Below, piece by piece: positions 56,749-64,000 of a stretch of 64,000 bases of DNA. Each line of letters starts with the position of its first letter. Position 1 is the first letter of the stretch. The DNA comes from Oscillospiraceae bacterium (GTDB lineage Bacteria > Bacillota > Clostridia > Oscillospirales > Oscillospiraceae): NCBI GenBank assembly GCA_902802045.1, contig CADCKQ010000003.1, positions 186,001 through 250,000 of the forward strand, read 5' to 3'. The notes under the pieces are model-generated. The model was given only the letters and a program-made list of their open reading frames with translations, did no database searches and had not been told where the DNA came from. A program made the position numbers and the translations under genes.

Positions 56749-57744
56749 TTATCTTTCTTCTCTGAAGTACGCAAGACCGAGGGAGGCGGGAGGCTGCTTG
56801 TCTTTTTTGTTCCTCATCGAGCTTATGATCAGAACTATGATCGTTACGACGTACGGGGCCATCTTGTAGATCTCTTTGATCGCGAGGTTGGTCCCGCTCG
56901 GTATGAAGGCGTTCAATATGAATAGTCCGCCGAAAACGATGGAAGCTCCTATTGCCACAGCCGGGCGCCAGAGCGAGAAGATAACAAGCGCAATGGCGAG
57001 CCAGCCTCTGTCTCCGAATCCGCCGTTGGACCATACTCCGGAGGCGTAGTCGAGCACGTAGAACAGTCCGCCGAGTCCGGCTGTCATCGAGCCGACGCAG
57101 GTTGCCACGTACTTGTATCTGTTCACGTTTATGCCCGCTGCATCGGCAGTGGCGGGGTTCTCTCCGACGGCTCTCAGGTTCAGGCCTATCCTGGTCTTCT
57201 TGAGTATATAGGCCGCCGTTACAGCAATTATGATGGCGAGATAGGCCAGAAAGCCATAGCTGAAGAAAAGCTTGCCGATCGGACCGGCCGTATTTTTGTC
57301 CGCTATGGATCTGCTGTATATAAGAGAGATGTCTGTCAGGACTATTGCCGGGGCGTTGCTTCCGGAGAGCTTTATGAGGGAGCCTCCGAAGAAATTCCCG
57401 AAGCCGAGACCGAAGGTCGTCATAGCAAGACCGGTCACATTCTGGTTGGCCTTCAGGGTGACTGTGAGGAAGCAGTAAAGAAGGCCCATCAGGAGGGAAG
57501 CGAAGAGGCAGCATAGCAGAGGTATCATTATGACCGCAAACGGGCTCACGGCCTCTCCCGCGGTTATTCTCTGCTGAAGCGGGAAAGCCCCGATGACTCC
57601 GGATATGGCTCCGACATACATGATTCCGGGAATACCGAGGTTCAGATTGCCGGATTTCTCTGTCAGGATCTCACCCGTCGATCCGAAAAGAAGAGGGATG
57701 CTCTGTACTATCGCTCTGGAAAGAAAAGCTATAAGTGCATTCAT
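56749..57744 (-). CDS. nupQ: Nucleoside ABC transporter permease, second subunit (NupQ-like)
   Basis: 331 residues with eight to nine helices. PLLFGSTGEILTEKSGNLNLGIPGIMYVGA near the start and GLNLRAVGENPATADAAGINVNRYKY are signatures of the BPD_transp_2 permeases paired with BMP-family binding proteins. It begins three bases after nupP. Last gene of the operon. Confidence 0.88.
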   Translation of the reverse strand: MNALIAFLSRAIVQSIPLLFGSTGEILTEKSGNLNLGIPGIMYVGAISGVIGAFPLQQRITAGEAVSPFAVIMIPLLCCLFASLLMGLLYCFLTVTLKANQNVTGLAMTTFGLGFGNFFGGSLIKLSGSNAPAIVLTDISLIYSRSIADKNTAGPIGKLFFSYGFLAYLAIIIAVTAAYILKKTRIGLNLRAVGENPATADAAGINVNRYKYVATCVGSMTAGLGGLFYVLDYASGVWSNGGFGDRGWLAIALVIFSLWRPAVAIGASIVFGGLFILNAFIPSGTNLAIKEIYKMAPYVVTIIVLIISSMRNKKDKQPPASLGLAYFREER

Positions 57745-57747
57745 ATC

Positions 57748-58857
57748 TCAGGCCTCCTTCTTTTCCGAAACTTCCGCGTTCTTTTTGCGGAATATGACTC
57801 TGTAGTTTATAAAGAATTCACAGCCTATCAGGAAGAAGAGAACGATACCGGTCAGGATGTCTCCGTAGCTCTCGTTGAGGCTCAGAGAGGACGCAACTTC
57901 GGAAGCGCCCTTGTTCATAAATATGAGCAAGAAGCTCGAGAAAATCATTATCAGAGGATCAAATCTCGAGAGCCAGGAGACCATGACTGCAGTAAACCCG
58001 TATCCGGAGGTGAGAGAAGTGGTCAGCGTGTGGTTCGTGCTTCCGACCAGCAGCCAGCCGCAGACTCCGCATATCGCTCCGGAGAGGAGCATGGTCCTCA
58101 TGATGACATTTCTTACATTTATTCCGATATATCTCGCGGTCTTTTCGCTCTCGCCCACGACATCGATCTCGTATCCGTGCTTGGTGTACTTGAGGTATAT
58201 GAACATGAATATGGTCAGAGCGGCGATGATCAGAACATTGAGCAGGTATCTCTGGCCTCCGATCACGGGGAGCCAGCCCGCCTCCGTCCTCTGGTTTATG
58301 ACTCCTATATTCGCGCTGCCCTTTGTCGTCTCCCATATAACTATAAAGTAAGCGACAAGCTGGGTTGCCACGTAGTTCATCATAAGCGTGAAAAGGGTCT
58401 CGTTGGTGCCGTATCTCGCTTTGAAGAAGGCGGGAATGAATCCCCAGATCGCACCCGCGAGAACAGCGGATACGAGCATGATTGCCCAGAGAAGCGGGTT
58501 CGCGACTTTTCCGCCCAAAAGGATCATGCAGGCTGTAGTCGCCAAGGCTCCGGCCAGGCACTGGCCCTCAGCCCCGAGGTTCCAGCAGCGCATTTTGAAG
58601 GCCGGCGTAACCGCGATCGAAAGGCCGAGCAGCGCACTTATATTGCTCAGAAGCACCCATATGCGCCTTTTGCTTCCGAAGTTTCCTTCGAACATCGCAG
58701 AATAAAGCTTGATCGGGTTGACCTTTGCAATCGCCAGCGTCAGAAGACCGCAGAATACCAGTGAAGCCAGAATTGCGATCCCGCGAATGATCCAGGCTTT
58801 TCCGGAGCTTATGTCGCTGCGTTTGACCAGATGTACGAGAGGTTCTTTATTCTTCAT
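57748..58857 (-). CDS. nupP: Nucleoside ABC transporter permease, first subunit (NupP-like)
   Basis: 369 residues with about eight helices, including NISALLGLSIAVTPAFKMRCWNLGAEGQCLAGA and YEIDVVGESEKTARYIGINVRN, family signatures. I choose the ATG at 58857 with GGAGG eleven bases before it, which overlaps the end of nupO; an ATG six codons upstream is possible. Confidence 0.88.
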   Translation of the reverse strand: MKNKEPLVHLVKRSDISSGKAWIIRGIAILASLVFCGLLTLAIAKVNPIKLYSAMFEGNFGSKRRIWVLLSNISALLGLSIAVTPAFKMRCWNLGAEGQCLAGALATTACMILLGGKVANPLLWAIMLVSAVLAGAIWGFIPAFFKARYGTNETLFTLMMNYVATQLVAYFIVIWETTKGSANIGVINQRTEAGWLPVIGGQRYLLNVLIIAALTIFMFIYLKYTKHGYEIDVVGESEKTARYIGINVRNVIMRTMLLSGAICGVCGWLLVGSTNHTLTTSLTSGYGFTAVMVSWLSRFDPLIMIFSSFLLIFMNKGASEVASSLSLNESYGDILTGIVLFFLIGCEFFINYRVIFRKKNAEVSEKKEA

Positions 58858-60388
58858 CTTCAGCGGCACCTCCAAGCTTCGTCATCATCATTCCGACTTT
58901 CCTCTTGTCCGCCCCTCTGCCTTCGATATATCCGCTCACCCTGCCTCCGCAGAGAACAAGTATCTTGTCGCTGAGCTCCAGAAGGACATCGAGGTCTTCT
59001 CCCACATATATGACTGCCACGCCCTGTTTTTTCTCTTTGTTGATCAGATCGTAGATAGTGTACGAGGAATTTATGTCCAATCCTCTTACTGCATAGGCTG
59101 TCAGAAGGACTGTCGGCGCAGAGGCGATCTCGCGCCCAACAAGTACCTTCTGTACGTTGCCTCCTGAAAGTCTTCTTACAGGAGTCTCAACGCTCGGAGT
59201 CGAAACGCTTAGCTCGTTGACCACATTCTCCGCAAGCTTGTGCGGAGCCCTTCTGTCCGTAAACGCGGTCTTTCCTCTCCTGTACGATCTGAGCATCATA
59301 TTGTCGGAGAGGTTCATATTCCCGACCAGGCCCATACCGAGCCTGTCTTCAGGCACAAACGAGAGGGCGACGCCCATAGCCTGAATGCTCAGCGGATCCT
59401 TTCCGACAAGTTCCTCCGGCTCTCCTTTGTCGTTAATATAGGCAATGCTTCCGCTCTCGACCTTCTGGAGTCCCGCTATCGATTCGAGCAGCTCCTTCTG
59501 TCCGCAGCCGGAAATGCCCGCTATGCCGAGGATCTCTCCGGAATTGGCGGTGAATGAGACATCGTTGAGCTTGACGATCCCGTCAACATCCCGGACAGTG
59601 AGGTTCTTCACCTCTATTCTCGGCTTGGGATCGACCGGATCCGGTCTTTCTATATTCAGAGATACCGCATGTCCGACCATCATATTGGTCATCTCGGCGG
59701 CATTCGTTTCTTTCGTCTTCATGTCTCCGACAAACTGGCCTTTTCTCAAAATGGCAACTCTGTCGGAAATGTCCTCCACCTCGTGGAGCTTGTGGGTAAT
59801 GATTACTACGGCCTTTCCGTCGTCTCTCATGTTGCGCAGAACGGCAAAAAGTCTGTCTGTCTCCTGCGGCGTGAGCACAGCGGTGGGCTCGTCGAGTATG
59901 AGTATGTCCGCTCCTCTGTAGAGTACCTTTACTATCTCGACGGTCTGCTTCTGTGAAACGGACATGTCGTAGATCTTCTGGGCCGGGTCCACTTCAAAGC
60001 CGTACATCTCACAGATGCTTCTGATCTTCTCGGAGGCTTTCTTCAGATCGAATTTGCTTCCGTCATTCAGTCCAAGAACGATATTTTCCGCGGCAGTAAG
60101 CACATCGACAAGCTTGAAATGCTGGTGGATCATGCCTATTCCGTGGTCGAACGCGATCTTCGGCGAGGTTATCTTGACCTCTTCGTCATTTATGAATATC
60201 TGGCCTTCATCGGGGAAATAGATTCCGGACAGCATGTTCATCAGCGTGGTTTTTCCGCTGCCGTTTTCTCCCAAAAGAGCAAGAATTTCGCCTTTGTATA
60301 TGTCAAGCCATACCTTGTCATTGGCAACTACAGAGCCGAAAGTCTTTGTAATATTACGCATTTTTACAGCTGCATTTGTTCCGTCCAA
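58847..60388 (-). CDS. nupO: Nucleoside ABC transporter ATPase with two cassettes (NupO-like)
   Basis: 513 residues. The first cassette has Walker A GENGSGKTT, signature-like MSVSQKQTVEI and Walker B ILILDEPTAVLTP. The second cassette has GISGCGQKE, RRLSGGNVQKV and a weakened Walker B (TVLLTAYAVRGLD, where LLAEQPTRGLD is usual). The degenerate second site is common in this family. The best start is a TTG with GGGAGG seven bases before it; the frame is open 13 codons upstream. Confidence 0.9.
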   Translation of the reverse strand: MDGTNAAVKMRNITKTFGSVVANDKVWLDIYKGEILALLGENGSGKTTLMNMLSGIYFPDEGQIFINDEEVKITSPKIAFDHGIGMIHQHFKLVDVLTAAENIVLGLNDGSKFDLKKASEKIRSICEMYGFEVDPAQKIYDMSVSQKQTVEIVKVLYRGADILILDEPTAVLTPQETDRLFAVLRNMRDDGKAVVIITHKLHEVEDISDRVAILRKGQFVGDMKTKETNAAEMTNMMVGHAVSLNIERPDPVDPKPRIEVKNLTVRDVDGIVKLNDVSFTANSGEILGIAGISGCGQKELLESIAGLQKVESGSIAYINDKGEPEELVGKDPLSIQAMGVALSFVPEDRLGMGLVGNMNLSDNMMLRSYRRGKTAFTDRRAPHKLAENVVNELSVSTPSVETPVRRLSGGNVQKVLVGREIASAPTVLLTAYAVRGLDINSSYTIYDLINKEKKQGVAVIYVGEDLDVLLELSDKILVLCGGRVSGYIEGRGADKRKVGMMMTKLGGAAEDEE

Positions 60389-60461
60389 TCCGGTTCCTCC
60401 CTTTTGAAGATTACAGGAAGCTCCCATGAAAGGGAGCTTCCCTCTTTAGCTTTAAATTGAA

Positions 60462-61733
60462 TTAGAATGCTGTGTCGAGAAGGGTGATTCCGTCGATCTG
60501 GACATCGAAGTAAGGAGCGCTGCGGAATTTGGACTCTGCGAATACGCCGTCAACGATCGCTTCGGTATCGGGATCAAAATCTCCGCCGATGGCATTTGCC
60601 ATGTAAGAGGTCTGGGTCTCACCGCCGACTGTGTAGGTCGCGGTATCGAAAACTTTAATGCTTCCGTCGAGAAGAGCAGCCTTGACCTCTGCGACCTTCT
60701 CGATCGTTCCGGGAGCAGCGTTGGCCTCGCTGATGGAGATAACTTCAACGGAGCCGCCCTCAAGGGTGCCGCACCAGTCTTCATCTATAGCTGTGCCGCT
60801 TGCTTTGCAGTCGAGAATGTACTGGAAGTAGGGAGCCCAGTTGATGCGGGAGGAGGCGAGGTAAGTGTCAGGGCCGGCATCGGAGGTATCGAGGTTGTAA
60901 GAAACATCGGGAACGCCAGCCTCAGCGCACGCAGTGGGAGCGCCGTAGGAGTCAGCATGCTGGGAGAGAAGTACGCAGCCGCCGTCGATAAGGCTCTGTG
61001 CTGCCGCTTTCTCTGCGGTCTCATCATACCAGGAACCAGTGAATGTTACGTCCATGGTAACGGAGGGGCATACGGACTTTGCACCGAGGTAGAAGGATGT
61101 GTAACCGGAGATAACTTCCGCGTATGTGTAAGCGCCGACATAGCCCATCTTGGCCTGGTCTGCAGTGATCTTGCCGGATTCGATCATCTCATTGAGCTTG
61201 AGTCCGGCTGCAACGCCGACGAGGAAACGGCCCATGTAGATGTCTGCAAAAGCATTGTGATAGTTGGCAAGTTTCTCGGCTGTCGCCATATCGCCTGTAG
61301 CGGAGATGAAGTCGACATCCGGGCACTCTTTCGCGGCTGCGAGCATGTAGCTCTGATGGCCGTAGCTGTCGGAGAAGATAACATTGCAGCCCTGGTCTAC
61401 GAGGTCGAGAGCGGTATCTTCGCAGGTCTGGTCCTCAGGGATCTGGGTCTTGATTATAAAGTCAGTGCCTTCAACCATTCCGTTCGCTTCGAAGACTTCC
61501 TTCGCCGCATTCAGGAAGTTTGCGTCGTAGGTGGAGTTCTCATCGTGGAGGAAAATAAGGCCGACTTTTACGGCAGGAGCAGCGGCCTCTTCCGCGGGGG
61601 CTGCTTCTTCGGCTGCAGGGGCTGCTTCCTGAGCGGGAGCGGCTTCCTGGGCTGCGGGGGCAGCGGCCTGACCGCATGCTGCAAGTGCAAATACCATACA
61701 AAGTGCGAGGACAAGTGCTAAGATCTTTTTCAT
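60462..61733 (-). CDS. BMP-family nucleoside-binding lipoprotein
   Basis: 423 residues. Signal peptide MKKILALVLALCMVFALAAC with lipidated Cys20, then an Ala/Pro/Glu-rich linker (about 21-54) and the BMP domain with VGLIFLHDENSTYDANFLNA and FSDSYGHQSYMLAAAKECPDV. BMP proteins (Med/NupN) bind purine nucleosides at the cell surface. It is the first gene of the importer operon and is controlled by a guanine riboswitch, which points to a guanosine, inosine or hypoxanthine-type substrate. Confidence 0.92.
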   Translation of the reverse strand: MKKILALVLALCMVFALAACGQAAAPAAQEAAPAQEAAPAAEEAAPAEEAAAPAVKVGLIFLHDENSTYDANFLNAAKEVFEANGMVEGTDFIIKTQIPEDQTCEDTALDLVDQGCNVIFSDSYGHQSYMLAAAKECPDVDFISATGDMATAEKLANYHNAFADIYMGRFLVGVAAGLKLNEMIESGKITADQAKMGYVGAYTYAEVISGYTSFYLGAKSVCPSVTMDVTFTGSWYDETAEKAAAQSLIDGGCVLLSQHADSYGAPTACAEAGVPDVSYNLDTSDAGPDTYLASSRINWAPYFQYILDCKASGTAIDEDWCGTLEGGSVEVISISEANAAPGTIEKVAEVKAALLDGSIKVFDTATYTVGGETQTSYMANAIGGDFDPDTEAIVDGVFAESKFRSAPYFDVQIDGITLLDTAF

Positions 61734-61792
61734 TCTTGTGATTCTCCTTTAGAAATATTTGTTTTGGAAGCAATACCGGCCGACAGAGAATC

Positions 61793-61829
61793 AAAAAGCA
61801 CCGGGTGTCTTTTAAAATCTCCCCGATGC
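61793..61829 (-). terminator. Riboswitch-controlled terminator of the nucleoside operon
   Basis: Minus strand GCATCGGG/CCCGGTGC (61822-61829, 61798-61805) followed by TTTTT. It lies between the aptamer and the first gene. Confidence 0.7.
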
Positions 61830-61874
61830 GAAAAGTAAAAAACAACGCGTAAAAAAATCACGGCGTTTTTGCAA

Positions 61875-61943
61875 TTCGATAGTCCGGTCATTTACGGCGT
61901 CCGGGTAGAGACTTCAAATCCATATCATTTGCTTATATCGAAA
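61875..61943 (-). ncRNA. Purine (guanine-type) riboswitch aptamer
   Basis: The minus strand shows the conserved core: TATAAGCAAATGATATGG, then GTCTCTACC, CCGTAAATG and GGACTAT, closed by a P1 helix (CGATA with TATCG). The C in the closing GACTAT is the position that pairs with guanine; adenine switches carry T there. It starts about 16 bases after the predicted transcript start and precedes a terminator, so guanine should switch the importer off. Confidence 0.9.
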
Positions 61944-61965
61944 CCGATATTCACTTCACGGCCGC

Positions 61966-61994
61966 ACAATAACACATACCCCCTGAGATGTCAA
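61966..61994 (-). promoter_or_regulatory. Sigma-A promoter of the nucleoside importer operon
   Basis: Minus strand TTGACA (61989-61994), 17-base spacer, TATTGT (61966-61971). Confidence 0.75.
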
Positions 61995-62092
61995 GCTTCT
62001 TTTTGGGAATTTTATACAAAAATTTTGATGTATTTTTGTGCAGGTTGCATAAATGCAATTATAACCGGATTATGGCAACCAAACGGCTCAAA

Positions 62093-62662
62093 TCAGCATA
62101 TCTCAAGGCTTGTATCGCTCATGGACGCTATTTTGCAGAGCGATTCGACCCTTATGCCTTTTTCTCTCAGTTCATTGCCGCCGCCCTGGAAAACTTTCTC
62201 GATCGCGATGCCGCATCCGACTACTTCCGCTCCGGCCTGCTCGCAAATTGAAATGAGACCTCTGAGAGCTTCTCCGTGCGCGAGAAAATCATCGACTATA
62301 AGGACTTTATCCCCTTTGCAGAGATATTCCTTTGAGCAGACTACGGTATTCGTATTCCCGTGGGTAAAGGATCTCACTTCGGCGCTGTATACATCATCCG
62401 AAATATTGGAGGTCTTGCTCTTCTTGGCAAATACCGCCTTGCAGTTGAATACGTAGGCTGCAAATACCGCGATCGCTATGCCTGAGGCTTCGACAGTCAT
62501 TACCTTGTTGATCCCGTACCCGTCATAGAGTCTCTTGAGTTCATTTGCCATGGCCATTAATATCTGGGGGTCGATCTGGTGGTTCAGGAACGAATCTACC
62601 TTCAGCACTCCTCCGGGAAGCACCTTTCCGTCCTTTAATACTTTCTCTTCAAGCTCTTTCAT
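62093..62662 (-). CDS. xpt: Xanthine phosphoribosyltransferase
   Basis: 189 residues from the ATG at 62662 (GGGAG seven bases before). LVDGKVLPGGVLKVDSFLNHQIDP-like start, MTVEASGIAIAVFAAY, and the PRPP-binding VLIVDDFLAHGEALRGL. It salvages xanthine to XMP with PRPP. In Bacillus xpt itself is under a guanine riboswitch; here the switch sits on the neighbouring importer instead. Confidence 0.95.
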   Translation of the reverse strand: MKELEEKVLKDGKVLPGGVLKVDSFLNHQIDPQILMAMANELKRLYDGYGINKVMTVEASGIAIAVFAAYVFNCKAVFAKKSKTSNISDDVYSAEVRSFTHGNTNTVVCSKEYLCKGDKVLIVDDFLAHGEALRGLISICEQAGAEVVGCGIAIEKVFQGGGNELREKGIRVESLCKIASMSDTSLEIC

Positions 62663-62694
62663 GTTTATCTCCCTTTTCTCCATAAAATACGGTT

Positions 62695-62722
62695 AAAGCC
62701 CGCGTCACAAAGAGCGGGCTTT
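62695..62722 (-). terminator. rpmB terminator
   Basis: Stem AAAGCCCGC/GCGGGCTTT (62695-62703, 62714-62722); the U-run is short (AACCGTATTTT). Confidence 0.65.
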
Positions 62723-62740
62723 AATCGGGTAATTGTTCAA

Positions 62741-62929
62741 TTACACAGCGCGGGTGACCTTTCCGCTGCGAAGGCAGCGAGTGCAGGCGTAAACATGCTG
62801 GGGTTTACCGTCTACTATGGCCTTGACGCGCTTCACGTTGGGCTTCCAGGTACGGTTGCTGCGTCTGTGTGAGTGGGAAACCTTGATGCCGAAAGAGACA
62901 TCCTTATCACAGAACTGACATTTTGCCAT
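62741..62929 (-). CDS. rpmB: 50S ribosomal protein L28
   Basis: 62 residues. MAKCQFCDKDVSFGIKVSHSH, RTWKPNVKRVKA and CTRCLRSGKVTRAV, with four cysteines (two C-x-x-C) that mark the zinc-binding form. AAAGGAGGTG lies ten bases before the ATG. The frame is open far upstream, but that part is not L28 and lies antisense to the start of hprK. Confidence 0.95.
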   Translation of the reverse strand: MAKCQFCDKDVSFGIKVSHSHRRSNRTWKPNVKRVKAIVDGKPQHVYACTRCLRSGKVTRAV

Positions 62930-63065
62930 ATATGAAGCACCTCCTTTTGCCGATTTCGCTGAAAGACAGCTTATGTATGATATCAAAACAGCAATGCAAT
63001 TGCAAGAGAAATTTTCAAAAATATATTGAAACATCTGATGCTCCGAAAAGATAAGGACCCTCATG

Positions 63066-63094
63066 TTGCTTTTACGCCCGGATGCGTGTATACT
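63066..63094 (+). promoter_or_regulatory. Sigma-A promoter of hprK
   Basis: TTGCTT (63066-63071), 17-base spacer, TATACT (63089-63094); start of transcription about 36 bases before the ATG. Confidence 0.65.
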
Positions 63095-63136
63095 GTCTTT
63101 ATTCAAAGCAGACTCTTCCCCTGGAGGTTTATATAA

Positions 63137-64000
63137 ATGGTAACAAAATACCCGGTATCTCTGAAAAAGATCGTCATAAAGCACAATCTTGAGCCGCTTC
63201 ACCTGTCGAAGGACTATGAAAGCGCCGTCATAACCACGGCGGACATCAACAGGCCGGCTCTGCAGCTGGCAGGTTTTTACAACTATTTCGACCCGAAGAG
63301 GATCCAGGTGATAGGCCGTGTCGAGAGCACTTATCTCGAGACCCTGACCTATGCAGAGCGCCTTTCTGCTTTTGAGGCTTTCTTTAAGACAGGGATAGCC
63401 GCCCTGGTGCTGTGCCACGGCGTCGTCCCCTTTCCTTCCTGTCTGGAGATGGCCGAGAAATATGATGTCAATCTGTTCATAACTTCGGAGGATACCTCCG
63501 AGTTCCAGGCAAATCTGGTCGGCTTTCTGAGAGCTGAAATGGCTCCGAGAGTCACGATCCATGGAGTGCTTGTGGAGATATACGGCGAAGGCGTCCTGCT
63601 GGAGGGAGACAGCGGCATAGGTAAGAGCGAAACGGCTCTCGAGCTCATCAAGAGGGGCCACAGGCTCATAGCCGATGACGCGGTGGTCATAAAACGGGTA
63701 AACAAAAACGATCTTCTCGGCGAGGCTCCCGAGCTAATCAGATATTACATGGAACTTCGCGGAATCGGCGTTATCAATGTCCGTTATCTGTACGGAGTGA
63801 GCGCGGTAAAGCCCGAAACAAATATCGATATGGTCATTAAAATGGAAAAGTGGGTCGACGGAAAAGCCTATGACAGACTCGGGATCTCATCGGAGACCGA
63901 AAACATTTTGGGTGTTGAGCTTCCCTGTGTCACCATTCCCGTCGAGGCAGGCAGAAATCTGGCTGTCATTCTCGAGCTAGCCGCCATGAACAACCGCCAG
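63137..64000 (+). CDS. hprK: HPr kinase/phosphorylase, 3' end outside the window
   Basis: 288 codons are visible and the frame is open to the window's edge. It reads LKKIVIKHNLEPLHLSKDYE at the start, the N-terminal domain HGVVPFPSCLEMAEKYDVN, then HGVLVEIYGEGVLL, the P-loop GDSGIGKSETAL, DDAVVIK and the HprK signature ELRGIGVINVRYLYG. HprK phosphorylates HPr on Ser46 and reverses it, the core of catabolite control in Firmicutes. GGAGG lies nine bases before the ATG. A length near 310 is usual, so only about 20 residues are missing. Confidence 0.95.
   Translation, partial: MVTKYPVSLKKIVIKHNLEPLHLSKDYESAVITTADINRPALQLAGFYNYFDPKRIQVIGRVESTYLETLTYAERLSAFEAFFKTGIAALVLCHGVVPFPSCLEMAEKYDVNLFITSEDTSEFQANLVGFLRAEMAPRVTIHGVLVEIYGEGVLLEGDSGIGKSETALELIKRGHRLIADDAVVIKRVNKNDLLGEAPELIRYYMELRGIGVINVRYLYGVSAVKPETNIDMVIKMEKWVDGKAYDRLGISSETENILGVELPCVTIPVEAGRNLAVILELAAMNNRQ

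Noticed and set aside
62930..63661. Long N-terminal extension of rpmB on the minus strand
   Set aside because: L28 is complete from its ATG at 62929, which has a strong ribosome site. The extension is antisense to hprK.
1..64000. tRNA, rRNA, CRISPR array, insertion sequence or phage genes
   Set aside because: None could be recognised. No regular spacer-repeat pattern, no transposase or integrase motif and no CCA-ended cloverleaf sequence was noticed; a dedicated scan could still find a tRNA that I missed.

Overview
ORGANISM. The window comes from a Gram-positive anaerobe of the Firmicutes, most likely a gut or rumen Clostridia-type bacterium. The evidence is strong Shine-Dalgarno sites, sigma-A promoters with 17-base spacers, an HPr kinase, an L10 leader, a guanine riboswitch, a pheB-type ACT protein, an oxygen-sensitive class III ribonucleotide reductase and three Gram-positive lipoprotein binding proteins. 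I do not see rRNA, tRNA, CRISPR or transposase genes. LAYOUT. 1-4.4 kb: a phosphatase-acetyltransferase fusion, pheB and a DUF1700 membrane operon, divergent from proS. 4.4-10.3 kb: a polysaccharide operon (GT2, a double GT4, a polymerase-like membrane protein, a nucleotide-sugar epimerase). 10.4-13.4 kb: galK, then rpsB-tsf with a structured leader. 13.4-24.4 kb: an accessory-looking stretch of HAD enzymes, acetyltransferases, one-component regulators beside their target genes, and two gene remnants. 24.5-28.7 kb: rplM-rpsI, ttcA-rarA and rplJ-rplL. 28.7-34.2 kb: a TRAP/TAXI transporter, rsmE and a CbbX-like AAA+ protein. 34.3-38.5 kb: nrdG-nrdD-trxB. 38.5-41.5 kb: a three-gene ABC importer of the TrpXYZ type. 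41.6-44.0 kb: a 2-hydroxyacid dehydrogenase and a membrane metallopeptidase. 44-52 kb: eight end-overlapping genes encoding the shikimate pathway through to the Phe and Tyr branches. 52.2-56.7 kb: a lipid kinase, asnS and msmX. 56.7-62.7 kb: a purine nucleoside ABC importer under a guanine riboswitch, then xpt. 62.7-64 kb: rpmB and the start of hprK. HOW THE PARTS WORK TOGETHER. The strongest new signal is a pair of ribosome-mediated transcription attenuators. The shikimate/Phe/Tyr operon begins with a 17-residue leader peptide, MRSFCFAYYYYFTAKKR (three Phe, four Tyr). The ABC importer begins with a 19-residue leader peptide, MNLFFASEYRYYYYYGSNM (six Tyr). Each has a consensus promoter upstream, and a mutually exclusive antiterminator and intrinsic terminator downstream. 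Firmicutes usually control such genes with T-box RNAs, which I do not see here. The two attenuators suggest that synthesis and uptake of aromatic amino acids are both tuned by charged tRNA-Tyr (and tRNA-Phe) through translation of a leader. They also imply tyrosine or a related aromatic compound as the importer's substrate. Other regulatory couplings visible are NrdR-like boxes before nrdG-nrdD-trxB, a guanine riboswitch on the nucleoside importer beside xpt, twin palindromes at the DUF134-NifX gene, and a MerR-type promoter in front of a membrane-embedded MerR protein coupled to a YhfC peptidase.
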